Source of the DNA: Actinomycetospora soli
GTDB lineage: Bacteria > Actinomycetota > Actinomycetes > Mycobacteriales > Pseudonocardiaceae
Direction: 5' to 3'
Assembly: GCF_021026295.1 (NCBI RefSeq)
Contig: NZ_JAJNDA010000022.1
Coordinates: forward strand, 16,342-80,341
DNA length: 64,000 nucleotides
Positions 19,140 to 28,905 of this stretch are shown here, piece by piece (within the stretch, counting starts at the first letter, position 1; each line of letters starts with the position of its first letter). Both the position numbers and the translations under genes were made by a program. The notes under the pieces are model-generated. The model did not search any database. It was not told the origin of the DNA and was given only the letters and a program-made list of their open reading frames with translations.

Positions 19140-22100
19140 CAGACCGCGGAGAACACCCGGTCCACCACCGCGCGGGCGTGGCGGGTGACGCGGCGGTACT
19201 CGTCGACGCACTCCCCCGGGTCGTCCTCGGGGAAGCCGAGCGCCGAGGCGATCCCGGCGAGCTCCCGACCGGAGCGCGGCAGCTGGTCGGTCGGCTTGCC
19301 GCGCACGAGCGTGGCGATGCCCCGCGCACGGGTGGCGGTCGTCCAGCCCGCCGCGAGCTCCGCGGCGTCGGACGCCGAGAGCAGGTCGGCGGCCTGCAGC
19401 GCCTCGAGGGCGTCCAGCGTCGACGGCGTGCGCAGCTCCGGCACCGCGGCCGCGTGCTGGAGCTGCAGCAGCTGCACCGTCCACTCGACGTCGGCGAGGC
19501 CGCCCGTGCCGAGCTTCGTGTGCAGCGCCCGGTCCGCGCCCCGCGGGAGACGCTCGGCGTCCACGCGGGCCTTCATCCGCCGGATCTCGGTGGCCTGCTC
19601 GTCGGGCAGCCCGCCCTCGGGGTAGCGGTAGGGCGCGATCATCTCGGTGAACCGCTGCCCGAGCGCCTCGTCGCCCGCAACCGGCCGGGCCCGCAGCAGC
19701 GCCTGGCACTCCCAGGTCTGGGCCCACCGGCGCAGGTAGTCCGCGTACGACGACAGCGTGCGCACCAGCGGCCCGCTGCGGCCCTCCGGGCGCAGCTTGG
19801 TGTCGACCTCGAGCGCCGGGTCGGGGCTGGGGGCCCCGAGCGCGGCGATCGCGGACTCCACGACGCCGCGCGCGTAGCTGGTCGCCTCCTGGTCGGTCGC
19901 GCCCTCGGTGGGCTCGCACACCGCCACGACGTCGGCGTCCGACCCGTAGCCGAGCTCACCGCCGCCGAGCCGGCCCATGCCGATGATCGCGATGGTGGCG
20001 GGGGCCGGGGTGTCGCCGGCCCGCTCCCGGATCGCGGCGTCCAGCGCCGCCTGCAGCACGGCCGCCCACACGCCGGTCAGCGCCCGGCACACGCTCGCGA
20101 CGTCGGTCAGCCCGAGCAGGTCCGCGCACGCCACCCGCAGCAGCTCCACCCGCCGCAGGGACCGGGCCACGTTGCCCGCCGAGCGCGGGTCGGTGTGCCG
20201 GGCGACGGCGGCCCGCAACGACTGCGCGACCTCGGCCGGGTCGCGCGCCACGAGCTCGGCGGTCGGGCCGTCGCCCCCGAGCAGCCGCAGCACCTCGGGC
20301 GAGCGCGGCATCATCTCGGCCACCCAGCGGGAGGTGCCGAGGACGTACATCAGCCGGTCCGCGGCCAGGCCCTCGTCGCGCAGCAGGGCGAGGAACCACG
20401 GCGTGTCCGCCAGCGCCTCGGAGACCTTGCGGTACGCGAGGAGACCGTGGTCGGGGTCGGCGGTGTGGCCGAGCTGGTCGAGCAGCACCGGCAGCAGCGC
20501 CCGCTGGATGCGGGCGGCCCGGCTCGTCCCCGCGGTCAGCGCCGCGACGTGCTTGAGCGCCCCCGACGGCGAGCTCCACCCCAGCGCCGCGAGCCGCCGG
20601 GTCGCCGACTCCTCGGTGAGGACGAGGTCCGATCCGGCGACCTTCGCCACCGACTCCAGCAGCGGCCGGTAGAAGAGCTTCTCGTGCAGCCGCCGCACCC
20701 GCACCGTGGTGCGGGACCGCTCGGCCTGCAGCACCCCGACCGCGTCGCGCCGGCCGTCGGCGCGCAGCTTCGCCGCGCGCGCGAGCCAGCGCAGGCCCGC
20801 CGTGTCGTCGTCGGAGGGGAAGAGGTGGGTGCGCCGCAGCCGCTGCAGCTGCACCCGGTGCTCCAGCATCCGCAGGAACCGGTACGACGCGGCGAGGTTC
20901 GCGGCGTCGTCGCGGCCGATGTAGCCGCCCTCGCCGAGCGCCGCGAGCGTCTCCAGCGTGTTCTGCCCGCGCAGCGACTCGTCGCCGCGGCCGTGGACGA
21001 GCTGGAGCAGCTGCACCGCGAACTCCACGTCGCGCAGCCCGCCCCGGCCGAGCTTGAGCTCGCGGTCGGCGACGTCGTGGCGGATGTGGTCCTCGACCCG
21101 CTTGCGCATCGCCCGGACGTCGGCGACGAAGTCGTCGCGCTCGGCGGCGCTCCACACCATCGGGGCGAGCGCCTCGCAGTACTCCCGGCCGAGCTCGAGG
21201 TCGCCCGCGACCGGCCGGGCCTTGAGCAGCGCCTGGAACTCCCAGGTCCGCGCCCAGCGCTGGTAGTAGGACACGTGCCCGTCGAGGGTGCGGGTCAGCT
21301 GCCCCTGCCTGCCCTCCGGCCGGAGGTTCGCGTCGACCTCGAGGAACGCCTCGGTGGCCACCCGCATCATCGTCGAGGCGAGCCGGGTCGCGGCGTCCGC
21401 CGGGCCCTCGTGCAGGAAGATCACGTCGATGTCGGAGACGTAGTTGAGCTCGCGGCCGCCGCACTTGCCCATGCCGATGACGCCGAGGCGCACGTCGGCG
21501 ACCCGCTCCGCGCCCACCTCCGCCCGGGCCACCGCGAGCGCCGCCTCCAGCCCGGCGGCCGCGACGTCGGCGAGCTGGCCGGAGATCGCGTCGACCGGCC
21601 AGAACGGCAGCTCCGGCTCGCACACCGACTGCAGGTCGGCCGCCGCGAGCAGCAGCACGTCGTCGCGCCAGGCCAGCCGCAGCAGCTCCACCGCGGAGGG
21701 GCCGGTGACGTTCGCGACGGGGGCGTCCGCGTCGGCGTCCGCGCCGACGGCGTCGAGGTGGGTGCGGCACCGGTCCTCGGCGCTCGGCATCCGGGAGGTG
21801 TCGTGCACCCGGCCCGGGGCGAGGACGGTGCGCAGCAGCCGCCACCGCTCGGGCTGGTTGATGAGGTGGTCGCCCAGCGCCGTCGAGCCGCCGAGCACGC
21901 CGAACAGGCGCCCGCGCAGCCCCTGGTCGACGCGCAGCGCCTCCTCCAGCTCCGACCACGCCTCGCCCAGCGACTCCCGCAGCCGCTCGACCGCCGTCAG
22001 CGCGAGATCCGGGTCCGCCGCCCGCGCGAGGGCCCAGACGACGAGGGCCGCGGCCGGCACCGCGTCGTCACCGTCCCACCAGCCGAGGTCGGCCAGGCGC

Positions 22101-22183
22101 TGCCCGGCGTCGGGCTCGGTGAAGCCGAGCCGGGCCGGCGCGCGAGCAGGACGGCGGTCGCGCGCGACGGGGGGTGTCGTCAC
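19139..22183 (-). CDS. glnE: Glutamine synthetase adenylyltransferase/deadenylase
   Basis: A 1014-residue bifunctional enzyme that attaches AMP to, or removes it from, the loop tyrosine of glutamine synthetase. Two nucleotidyltransferase domains are visible: the N-terminal deadenylase site GGRELNYVSDIDVIF (near residue 250) and the C-terminal adenylyltransferase site GGGELGYGSDADVV (near residue 748), each with the G-x11-D-x-D pattern and each followed by a GRXGXL-type loop (PEGRQGQLTR and PEGRSGPLVR). Start is GTG at 22183. Order glnE-glnA2 follows mycobacteria. Its presence fits the intact Y402 of glnA1. Confidence 0.96.
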   Translation of the reverse strand: MTTPPVARDRRPARAPARLGFTEPDAGQRLADLGWWDGDDAVPAAALVVWALARAADPDLALTAVERLRESLGEAWSELEEALRVDQGLRGRLFGVLGGSTALGDHLINQPERWRLLRTVLAPGRVHDTSRMPSAEDRCRTHLDAVGADADADAPVANVTGPSAVELLRLAWRDDVLLLAAADLQSVCEPELPFWPVDAISGQLADVAAAGLEAALAVARAEVGAERVADVRLGVIGMGKCGGRELNYVSDIDVIFLHEGPADAATRLASTMMRVATEAFLEVDANLRPEGRQGQLTRTLDGHVSYYQRWARTWEFQALLKARPVAGDLELGREYCEALAPMVWSAAERDDFVADVRAMRKRVEDHIRHDVADRELKLGRGGLRDVEFAVQLLQLVHGRGDESLRGQNTLETLAALGEGGYIGRDDAANLAASYRFLRMLEHRVQLQRLRRTHLFPSDDDTAGLRWLARAAKLRADGRRDAVGVLQAERSRTTVRVRRLHEKLFYRPLLESVAKVAGSDLVLTEESATRRLAALGWSSPSGALKHVAALTAGTSRAARIQRALLPVLLDQLGHTADPDHGLLAYRKVSEALADTPWFLALLRDEGLAADRLMYVLGTSRWVAEMMPRSPEVLRLLGGDGPTAELVARDPAEVAQSLRAAVARHTDPRSAGNVARSLRRVELLRVACADLLGLTDVASVCRALTGVWAAVLQAALDAAIRERAGDTPAPATIAIIGMGRLGGGELGYGSDADVVAVCEPTEGATDQEATSYARGVVESAIAALGAPSPDPALEVDTKLRPEGRSGPLVRTLSSYADYLRRWAQTWECQALLRARPVAGDEALGQRFTEMIAPYRYPEGGLPDEQATEIRRMKARVDAERLPRGADRALHTKLGTGGLADVEWTVQLLQLQHAAAVPELRTPSTLDALEALQAADLLSASDAAELAAGWTTATRARGIATLVRGKPTDQLPRSGRELAGIASALGFPEDDPGECVDEYRRVTRHARAVVDRVFSAV

Positions 22184-22204
22184 CCGGGCGAGCCTAGTCG
22201 CGCG

Positions 22205-22288
22205 GGGCCCGCCGTCGTGGCGCGCTGCTGACGACGAGCGTCAGCCGTGTGCCACCGCTGACGACGGGGCGGCAGGCGCGGCGGGCCC
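22205..22288. repeat. Structured spacer with copy 1 of a 24-bp repeat
   Basis: GGGCCCGCCG (22205-22214) is complementary to CGGCGGGCCC (22279-22288), enclosing a GCTGACG/CGTCAGC hairpin and a 24-base repeat at 22239-22262 identical to 45509-45532. The repeat has GTCAGC and GCTGAC at its ends and an inner GTG/CAC pair. It lies between glnA2 and glnE (both minus strand) and may act as terminator or attenuator between them. Confidence 0.6.
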
Positions 22289-22293
22289 GGGCC

Positions 22294-23637
22294 CTACAGC
22301 GTCGGCAGGTAGGTCGCCAGCTCGTAGGGCGTGACGTTGCGGCGGTAGGCGTCCCACTCGCTGCGCTTGTTGCGCAGGAAGAAGTCGTAGACGTGCTCGC
22401 CGAGGATCTCCGCCATGAGGTCGGACTGCTCGAAGGCCTGCAGCGCGCCGTCGAGGTTCTGCGGGAGCGTCTGGTAACCCATCGCCCGGCGCTCGCCCTC
22501 GGTCAGCGACCACACGTTGTCCTCGGCCGCCGGCGGCAGCTCGTAGCCCTCCGCGATGCCCTTCAGCCCGGCACCGAGGATCACGGCGTAGGCGAGGTAG
22601 GGGTTGGCGGCCGAGTCCAGCGAGCGGACCTCGACCCGCCGCGACGACGCCTTGCCCGGCGAGTACATCGGCACGCGGACCAGGGCGGAGCGGTTCGCGT
22701 GGCCCCAGCACACCGCGGTCGGGGCCTCGCCGCCGACCACGAGGCGCTTGTAGGAGTTCACGAACTGGTTGGTCACCGCGGACATCTCCCGCGCGTGGCG
22801 CAGGACCCCGGCGACGAACGCCTTGCCGGTCTTGGACAGCTCGTAGGGCTCGGCGGCGTCGTGGAAGGCGTTCTGGTCGCCCTCGAAGAGGCTGACGTGG
22901 GTGTGCATCGCCGAGCCCGGGTGCTGGGTGAACGGCTTGGGCATGAACGAGGCCCGCACGCCCTGGGTGATCGCCACCTCCTTCACGAGGTAGCGGAACG
23001 TCATGATGTTGTCCGCCATCGTCAGCGCGTCGGCGTAGCGCAGGTCGATCTCCTGCTGCCCCGGACCACCCTCGTGGTGGGAGAACTCCACCGAGATGCC
23101 CATCGCCTCGAGCGAGTCGATGCAGCGCCGGCGGAAGTGCGGCGCGATGTCGTGGCTGGCCTGGTCGAAGTAGCCGCCGGTGTCGGCGGGGACCGGCGGC
23201 GTCCCGTCGTCGGGGAGGTCGCGCAGCAGATAGAACTCGATCTCGGGGTGCACATAGCAGGTGAACCCGGCCTCGGCGGCGCGCGAGAGCGCGCGGCGCA
23301 GGACGTGGCGCGGATCGGCCCACGACGGCGAGCCGTCGGGCATCGTGATGTCGCAGAGCATGCGCGCCGAGTAGTGGTCGCCGTCCGCGTCCTCCCAGGG
23401 CAGCACCTGGAAGGTCGACGGGTCCGGCTTCGCGACCATGTCCGACTCGTAGACCCGGCTGAAGCCCTCGATCGACGACCCGTCGAACCCGATGCCCTCC
23501 GCGAAGGCGCCCTCCAGCTCGGCAGGGGCGATCGCGACGGACTTGAGGTACCCGAGGACGTCGGTGAACCACAGCCGCACGAAGCGGATGTCGCGCTCGT
23601 CCAGCGTCCGCAGGACGAACTCCTGCTGCCGATCCAT
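22294..23637 (-). CDS. glnA2: Glutamine synthetase family protein GlnA2
   Basis: A 447-residue glutamine synthetase-fold enzyme. Seen: WFTDVLGYLKSVAI, IGFDGSSIEGFSRV, HPEIEFYLL, the SAMHTHVSLF substrate loop and NRSALVRVPM. The adenylylation loop tyrosine is missing (DNVWSLTEGERRAM at that site), so GlnE should not modify it; this distinguishes GlnA2 from GlnA1. In Streptomyces GlnA2 has been described as a gamma-glutamyl-polyamine synthetase, in mycobacteria as a glutamine synthetase-like enzyme; which applies here is unknown. ATG at 23637. Confidence 0.92.
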   Translation of the reverse strand: MDRQQEFVLRTLDERDIRFVRLWFTDVLGYLKSVAIAPAELEGAFAEGIGFDGSSIEGFSRVYESDMVAKPDPSTFQVLPWEDADGDHYSARMLCDITMPDGSPSWADPRHVLRRALSRAAEAGFTCYVHPEIEFYLLRDLPDDGTPPVPADTGGYFDQASHDIAPHFRRRCIDSLEAMGISVEFSHHEGGPGQQEIDLRYADALTMADNIMTFRYLVKEVAITQGVRASFMPKPFTQHPGSAMHTHVSLFEGDQNAFHDAAEPYELSKTGKAFVAGVLRHAREMSAVTNQFVNSYKRLVVGGEAPTAVCWGHANRSALVRVPMYSPGKASSRRVEVRSLDSAANPYLAYAVILGAGLKGIAEGYELPPAAEDNVWSLTEGERRAMGYQTLPQNLDGALQAFEQSDLMAEILGEHVYDFFLRNKRSEWDAYRRNVTPYELATYLPTL

Positions 23638-23660
23638 GCTCGCGACCCTAAGGAGACGGT

Positions 23661-23676
23661 GTTACAGGGACGTCAC
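23661..23676 (-). promoter_or_regulatory. Possible GlnR half-box upstream of glnA2
   Basis: On the minus strand GTGAC, six bases, GTAAC: one GlnR unit (gTnAc-n6-GaAAc) with a single mismatch, 24-39 bases before the glnA2 ATG. Only one unit is clear, so it is weaker than the glnA1 box. Confidence 0.35.
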
Positions 23677-23700
23677 AGGGGTCCCCCGTGGGGAGGATGA

Positions 23701-25338
23701 TCACCCGGTCTCGCCGCACCGGGCGTTCGGCGGGGCCGGCGTGCCGTCGACGAGGTAGCGCGTGACGATCGCGTCGACGCACGGGAAGTTCTGGAAGGTC
23801 GCGGTGTGCTGGTCGCCGACCTTGGTCAGCAGCGAGCCGTTCAGCGCCTTCGCGAGGTCGACCCCCGCCTGGTACGGCGTGGCCGGGTCCCCGGTGGTGG
23901 AGACGACCAGCGGCGGGGCGAGCCCGGGCACCTGCGGGGTGTGCGGCCCGCCGGTCACGGGCGCCTGCGGCGGCCAGAACGCGCACGAGTCGAGCGCGGA
24001 GCTCGCGCCCCGCCCGGAGTCGAGGAACGGCGCGGCCTCGTTGTAGCGCCGCGCCCGGTCCAGGGCCTGGGCCGGGTCGGTCACCCGCGGGTCGTCGACG
24101 CAGCGCACGGCGGTGAACGCGTCCTGCTGCGGCGAGTAGGACCCGTCCGGCGCGCGGTCGTAGTACTGGTCGGCGAGCCCCATGAGCGTCTGCCCCCGGC
24201 CCTGCGCGAGCTCGGTGAGCCCCTGGCGCAGGTCCGGCCACAGCGAGGTGGCGTAGAGGGACTGGATGGTGCCCTGCTGGGCGTCGTTGTAGGAGAGCGC
24301 CCGTCCGTCGGGTAGCCGGACCGGCGCCTCGATCAGGGGCCGCGTCATCGCCTGGAACCGGGCGGTGGCCTGCGTCGGGTCGGTGCCCAGTGCGCAGCCG
24401 GGCTTCGTCGCGCAGTCCTTGGCGAACGCCTCGAACGCGCCCTGGAAGCCGCGGCCCTGGTTGACCACCTCGACCGTCGGGTCGAGGTTCGGGTCCAGCG
24501 CGCCGTCGAGCACGAGCGCGCGCACGTTCTGCGGGAACTGCTCGGCGTAGGTGTAGCCGATCCGCGTGCCGTAGGAGAAGCCGAGGTAGGTGAGCTTCCG
24601 GTCGCCGAGCGCGGCGCGCAGGACGTCCATGTCCTTGACGACGTCGCGCGTGCCGACGTTCGCCAGCAGGTCGACCCCGCTCTTCTGGGCACAGCCGTCG
24701 GCGGTCTGCCGGGCGAGGTCGTCCGCGCGCTGCACGCCCGCGGGTGACGGGTCGGTGATGTCGGCGGCGCGCTGCGCGTCCTGCTCCGGCCCGGTCAGGC
24801 ACCGGATCGTCGGGGTGCTCGCGCCGATGCCGCGCGGGTCGAAGCCGACCAGGTCGAACCGGCGGGCCACCTCGTCGCCGCGGGTGAGGATGGCCAGCTG
24901 CGAGGACAGGCTCACCCCGGAGGCGCCGGGCCCGCCCGGGTTGACCAGCAGCGAGCCGATGCGCTGGTTCGGATCGGTCGCGCGCACCCGCGACACGGCG
25001 ATCTGCGCCGTCCGCCCCGCCGGGTTCGCGTAGTCGACCGGCACCTCGAGCCGCGCGCACTCGAAGCCGGGCTGCTGGTAGTAGAGCCGGTCGTCGTCGG
25101 TGGTGGCGAACGGCAGGCACGAACCCCACGAGAGCTGCTGCGCGTAGAAGCGCTCCAGCCCGGCGGGGACGCCGTCGGCGGGCGCCGCGGAGCTCGACGT
25201 GGGCGACGTGACCGTCGCGGTGCCGGGGACGGCGTCGGCACAGGCCGCGGCGGCGAGCACCACGGCGAGCAGCGCTCCCAGGCGCCACACCCGCCGTCGG
25301 GAACTCCTCGGACGGATGGACCTGCTCCCCGGACGCAC
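23701..25338 (-). CDS. TAP-like alpha/beta-hydrolase lipoprotein peptidase
   Basis: A 545-residue exported hydrolase related to tripeptidyl aminopeptidases and to mycobacterial Rv2223c/Rv2224c (CaeA/Hip1). The N-terminus is basic and then [17 protein letters not shown], a lipobox with cysteine as the likely lipid anchor. The alpha/beta-hydrolase core carries [12 protein letters not shown] (oxyanion hole), GFDPRGIG, nucleophile S255 in GFSYGTRIG, aspartate in [10 protein letters not shown] and histidine in [12 protein letters not shown] at 25338 with an AGGA upstream is chosen; the longer frame runs into the panB leader. It may process cell-wall or secreted peptides. Confidence 0.9.
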   Translation of the reverse strand: MRPGSRSIRPRSSRRRVWRLGALLAVVLAAAACADAVPGTATVTSPTSSSAAPADGVPAGLERFYAQQLSWGSCLPFATTDDDRLYYQQPGFECARLEVPVDYANPAGRTAQIAVSRVRATDPNQRIGSLLVNPGGPGASGVSLSSQLAILTRGDEVARRFDLVGFDPRGIGASTPTIRCLTGPEQDAQRAADITDPSPAGVQRADDLARQTADGCAQKSGVDLLANVGTRDVVKDMDVLRAALGDRKLTYLGFSYGTRIGYTYAEQFPQNVRALVLDGALDPNLDPTVEVVNQGRGFQGAFEAFAKDCATKPGCALGTDPTQATARFQAMTRPLIEAPVRLPDGRALSYNDAQQGTIQSLYATSLWPDLRQGLTELAQGRGQTLMGLADQYYDRAPDGSYSPQQDAFTAVRCVDDPRVTDPAQALDRARRYNEAAPFLDSGRGASSALDSCAFWPPQAPVTGGPHTPQVPGLAPPLVVSTTGDPATPYQAGVDLAKALNGSLLTKVGDQHTATFQNFPCVDAIVTRYLVDGTPAPPNARCGETG

Positions 25339-25510
25339 GCGGCCATCCTCGCAATCGCCCGATGAGGTCCCCGTCCGGGTCCCGTGCTGTGAGGCTGACG
25401 ACACGGACCCGCAGCGCACGGCGGGTGGGTGCACGCTTCCACGCGCACTGTTCCCTCTCGGCACGCCCGGGGACCCGCGGTCGCGGGCCTCGAGGCAGGA
25501 GGACCCGACG

Positions 25511-26329
25511 ATGACGTCACCCGCAGAGCTGCCCAAGCGCGTCCGGATCCACCACCTCCAGCAGTGGAAGGACGCCGGCGAGCGCTGGCCGATGCTGACG
25601 GCCTACGACTTCCCGACGGCGAAGGTGTTCGACGCCGCGGGCATCCCCGTCCTGCTCGTCGGCGACTCGGCCGCGAACAACGTGCTCGGCTACGACTCGA
25701 CCGTCCCGGTCTCCGTCGACGAGCTGCTGATGCTGACGAAGGCGGTGGTCCGGGGGGCGTCGCGCTCGCTCATCGTGGCCGACCTGCCCTTCGGCTCCTA
25801 CCAGGTCTCCCCCGGCCAGGCCCTCGAGACCGCGGTGCGGTTCATGAAGGAGGGCGGCGCGGCCGCGGTCAAGCTCGAGGGCGGCGAGCACTACGCCCCG
25901 CAGATCCGCGCGCTCGTCGACGCCGGCATCCCGGTGATGGCCCACCTCGGGTTCACCCCGCAGAGCGAGCACGCCCTGGGCGGGTTCCGGGTGCAGGGCC
26001 GCGGGGCCGGCGCGGACAAGCTGCTCTCCGACGCCCTCGCGGTCCAGGAGGCCGGGGCGTTCGCGACGGTGCTCGAGATGGTGCCCGCCGACGTGGCCAA
26101 GAAGGTGACCGGCGAGCTCCGGATCCCGACCGTCGGCATCGGCGCCGGACCCGACTGCGACGCCCAGGTGCTGGTGTGGCCGGACATGGCCGGCCTGAAC
26201 ACCGGCCGCGTCCCGCGGTTCGTCAAGCGCTACGCCGACCTCGCCGGGGCGCTCGGCGGGGCCGCAGAGCGGTTCTCCCGCGAGGTCCGCGAGGGCGTCT
26301 ACCCGGCCGAGGAGCACTCCTTCCGGTAG
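25511..26329 (+). CDS. panB: 3-methyl-2-oxobutanoate hydroxymethyltransferase
   Basis: A 272-residue TIM-barrel enzyme that adds a hydroxymethyl group from methylene-tetrahydrofolate to 2-oxoisovalerate, first step of pantothenate synthesis. Seen: [17 protein letters not shown], the magnesium site [49 protein letters not shown] and the C-terminal [19 protein letters not shown] 25511 follows GCAGGAGGACC, a strong ribosome site. It is divergent from the TAP-like protease, as in mycobacteria. Confidence 0.96.
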   Translation: MTSPAELPKRVRIHHLQQWKDAGERWPMLTAYDFPTAKVFDAAGIPVLLVGDSAANNVLGYDSTVPVSVDELLMLTKAVVRGASRSLIVADLPFGSYQVSPGQALETAVRFMKEGGAAAVKLEGGEHYAPQIRALVDAGIPVMAHLGFTPQSEHALGGFRVQGRGAGADKLLSDALAVQEAGAFATVLEMVPADVAKKVTGELRIPTVGIGAGPDCDAQVLVWPDMAGLNTGRVPRFVKRYADLAGALGGAAERFSREVREGVYPAEEHSFR

Positions 26330-26367
26330 CGGGTTGATCGTCGGCCGTACGGCGGGTACGCCCCCGC

Positions 26368-26700
26368 ATGGCCGACGACACCGACACCATCCGCAGCGAG
26401 TTCGACGACGCCGTCAACATGACGCCGAAGGAGCTCGACGACTGGCTGGACACCGACGAGTCGCAGTCGGTGGGCAACTCCTCCGGCGACGAGGAGTCGA
26501 CCGGGCACCACATGGGTCGCCGGATCGTGGAGATCCAGCGCAAGAAGGTCGGCGACCTCGACGACGACGACGTCGCCGCCATGAAGAAGGTCAAGGGGTA
26601 CGTGGCCCGGCACCTCAAGCAGAAGCCTTCCAAGGAGGACATCGAGACCTCGAAGTGGCGCTACTCGCTGATGAACTGGGGCCACGACCCGCTGAAGTGA
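26368..26700 (+). CDS. DUF3140 protein
   Basis: A 110-residue acidic, soluble protein of the DUF3140 family. Seen: the family's MTPKELDDWLDTDESQSVG, GHHMGRRIVEIQRKK and C-terminal WRYSLMNWGHDPLK blocks; there is no signal peptide or membrane helix. It starts 38 bases after panB and may be in the same transcript. Plant, fungal and bacterial homologues are known, but no role is established; the conserved blocks look like a small helical DNA- or histone-like fold, which is only inference. Confidence 0.88.
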   Translation: MADDTDTIRSEFDDAVNMTPKELDDWLDTDESQSVGNSSGDEESTGHHMGRRIVEIQRKKVGDLDDDDVAAMKKVKGYVARHLKQKPSKEDIETSKWRYSLMNWGHDPLK

Positions 26701-26701
26701 C

Positions 26702-27388
26702 CTACCCGTGCTCGGGCCACACGATCTTCACGCCGGCGTGCACCTTGTAGCGGCGGTTGATCGCGATGAGGTTCGCGGTGAGGCACTCCACCTGGTAGGC
26801 GTTGCGCAGCCGGCCGGCGAAGACCCCGCGCATGCCGGGGATCGCGTCGGCCAGTGCGCGCACCACGTCGGTGGCCTCGCGGTCGTCGCCGAGGACGAGG
26901 ACGTCGCAGTCGACCTCGGCCTGGTCGAGGTCGGCGAGCAGGACCGCCGAGACGTTGTGGAACGCCGCGGTCACCCGGGTCTCGGGCAGCAGCTGCTCAG
27001 CCTGCTGCGCGACGCTGCCCTCCTCCACCGGCAGCGGGTACGGGCCCTTCTTGTCGAACCCGAGCGGGTTGACGCAGTCGATCAGGATCTTGCCCCGGAG
27101 CGGCTCGACGAGCCCGGTCAGCGTGTCCGCGTGCGACTCCCACGGCACGGCGGCCAGCACGACGTCGGCCTGCGCCGCACACGAGGCGTTGTCCGTCCCG
27201 CTGATGTGGTCGGTGCCGGTGAGCTCGCGGTACTCGGCCGCCGAGGCCTCCGCCCGCTCCGCCGCGCGCGACCCGATGATCACGCGGATCCCGGCCTGCG
27301 CCCACCGCAGCGCGAGGCCCTTGCCCTGCGCGCCGGTGCCGCCGAGGACCCCGACGGTGAGGGTCGTCGGGTCGATGGGTTCGGTCAC
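26702..27388 (-). CDS. npdG: F420-dependent NADP reductase
   Basis: A 228-residue enzyme exchanging hydride between reduced coenzyme F420 and NADP. Seen: Rossmann motif VGVLGGTGAQGKGLALRW, IIGSRAAERA (NADP-phosphate-binding arginine), ADVVLAAVPWESHADTL, IDCVNPLGFDKKGPY, and the C-terminal NAYQVECLTANLIAINRRYKVHAG typical of the Fno/NpdG family. Start GTG at 27388 has GAAGGAG seven bases upstream. The stop is two bases after the stop of the convergent DUF3140 gene. Confidence 0.93.
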   Translation of the reverse strand: MTEPIDPTTLTVGVLGGTGAQGKGLALRWAQAGIRVIIGSRAAERAEASAAEYRELTGTDHISGTDNASCAAQADVVLAAVPWESHADTLTGLVEPLRGKILIDCVNPLGFDKKGPYPLPVEEGSVAQQAEQLLPETRVTAAFHNVSAVLLADLDQAEVDCDVLVLGDDREATDVVRALADAIPGMRGVFAGRLRNAYQVECLTANLIAINRRYKVHAGVKIVWPEHG

Positions 27389-27437
27389 GGATGCTCCTTC
27401 TCAACAACGGTCAGACCGGACTGTTTGTGGCTTCCTA

Positions 27438-28367
27438 TCACGCGCTGATCAGCGCGGCGAACTCCCGGTGCAGCGCCGCGACGGCGTCGTCGGCGGCCGG
27501 CACCACCCCGGTGAACCCGAGGAACCCGTGCACCAGCGACGGGTGCTCGCGCAGCCGCGCGTCGACGCCGGCCGCGGTCAGCGCTTCGGCGAACGCACGG
27601 CCGGCGTCCCGCAGCGGGTCCAGGCCCGCCGTCGCGACGATCGTCGGGCCGAACCCGGCGAGGTCCGCGCGCAGCGGGGAGAGGCGGACGTCGCCCTTCG
27701 GGCTCGCCGACCCGAGGTAGAGCTTCGAGCACGCGACGACGTCACCCGCCGTCAGGAAGTACCCCTCGCCGTTCTCCCGGACCGAGGCGTACCGGCCCTC
27801 GAAGTCCGGGGGCGGGTAGACCAGCAGGGTCCCGACGACGGGGTTGCGCCGGTCGCGGCGCGCGAGCGCGGCCCCCGCGACGAGGTTGGCGCCCGCCGAG
27901 TCGCCGGCGAGGGCGACGCGCGCCGGGTCGGCGTCCCAGTCGGCGGCGTGGTCGACGGCCCAGGCGAGCCCCTCGAGGACGTCGTGCAGCGGCGCCGGGA
28001 AACGGTGCTCGGGCGCGAGGCGGTAGTCGACGGCGACCACGACGGCGCCGGTGTCGTCGGCGAGGCGCTGGGCGACCGGGTCGTAGACCTCGCCCCCGCC
28101 CAGCACCCAGCCACCCCCGTGGGCGTGGACCACGAGCGCGGCGGTGCTCCGCTCGGCCGGTCGGTGCACGCGGACCGGCACCGGGCCGTCGTCACGGACC
28201 TCGGGGGCGGCGTCGACCGGGCGGACCGTCTCGCGCAGCAGCGCGGCGTAGCGCTCGCGCGCCGCGGCGACGCCCTCCGCGGTGTCGGTACCGGCGAACA
28301 TGGCGGGCTCACCGCGGTCGGACCACCGGGCGAGCAGGGCGGCGACGTCCGGGTCCACAGCGGTCAC
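27438..28367 (-). CDS. Alpha/beta-hydrolase esterase (HSL family)
   Basis: A 309-residue cytosolic esterase/lipase of the hormone-sensitive-lipase family. Seen: oxyanion HGGGW in VHAHGGGWVLGG, DYRLAPEHRFPAPLHDV, nucleophile motif GDSAGANL, aspartate in ATAGLDPLRD and histidine in HPSLVHGFLGF, so the triad is complete. It lies 49 bases upstream of npdG on the same strand, so the two may share a transcript. The substrate is unknown. Confidence 0.92.
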   Translation of the reverse strand: MTAVDPDVAALLARWSDRGEPAMFAGTDTAEGVAAARERYAALLRETVRPVDAAPEVRDDGPVPVRVHRPAERSTAALVVHAHGGGWVLGGGEVYDPVAQRLADDTGAVVVAVDYRLAPEHRFPAPLHDVLEGLAWAVDHAADWDADPARVALAGDSAGANLVAGAALARRDRRNPVVGTLLVYPPPDFEGRYASVRENGEGYFLTAGDVVACSKLYLGSASPKGDVRLSPLRADLAGFGPTIVATAGLDPLRDAGRAFAEALTAAGVDARLREHPSLVHGFLGFTGVVPAADDAVAALHREFAALISA

Positions 28368-28554
28368 GACGGCACCCTAGGGCGGGCACCGGCCGTTGCC
28401 GAATCGAGACCTGACCGTGGAGCAACGCGGCTGCGGGTACGACGTCTGTGGGCATGCCGGGCTCGATCGATTCACGGACGGGCCCGGTGCACCAGCCCCG
28501 CTAGTACCGATTTCCCTTCGCCCACCTCGATCCGTGAAGGACCACGCGCTCCCG

Positions 28555-28833
28555 ATGGCTCTGCCCTGGCCCCAGAACGCCCCGACCCTGCCCCGCTTCG
28601 CCCCCGTCGGCACCACCGCCGAGCCGACCCGGGCCACCCGACTCGACCTCGACCGGCTGCGCGCCGTGGCGACGTCGCCCGTGACCGCGCTGGTCGTCAT
28701 GGTGCTCGGCCTCGCCGGCCTGTTCGTCGTGCCGATGATCGGCCTGCCCTTCGTGGCGCTCGTGGTGCTGCCGGTGGTCGTCCACCAGCTGCGCGCCGAG
28801 CAGCGCGCGAACCTGCGCCGCGCGCGTCGCTGA
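28555..28833 (+). CDS. Small two-helix membrane protein
   Basis: A 92-residue protein: a hydrophilic N-terminal 35 residues, two adjacent membrane helices (VTALVVMVLGLAGLFVVPMI and LPFVALVVLPVVVHQL), then a basic cytoplasmic tail ending in RRARR. ATG 28555 is taken as start; a GTG 21 bases upstream at 28534 is also in frame. GAAGG sits a little far from the ATG. No family is recognised. A strong terminator follows directly. Confidence 0.65.
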   Translation: MALPWPQNAPTLPRFAPVGTTAEPTRATRLDLDRLRAVATSPVTALVVMVLGLAGLFVVPMIGLPFVALVVLPVVVHQLRAEQRANLRRARR

Positions 28834-28844
28834 GACCCGCACGA

Positions 28845-28880
28845 CACCGCCCCCGGACCCTGCTGGGTCCGGGGGCGGTG
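28845..28880. terminator. Bidirectional terminator
   Basis: A perfect 16-bp stem (CACCGCCCCCGGACCC with its complement) around TGCT, between the convergent small membrane protein and DUF4190 genes. Confidence 0.85.
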
Positions 28881-28905
28881 GTGTGTCCGGGGTCCTCCCG
28901 CGGCG

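Noticed and set aside
19178..22231. 1017-codon plus-strand open frame opposite glnE
   Set aside because: Antisense to a complete glnE with both catalytic sites; its product is Arg/Gly/Pro-rich noise.
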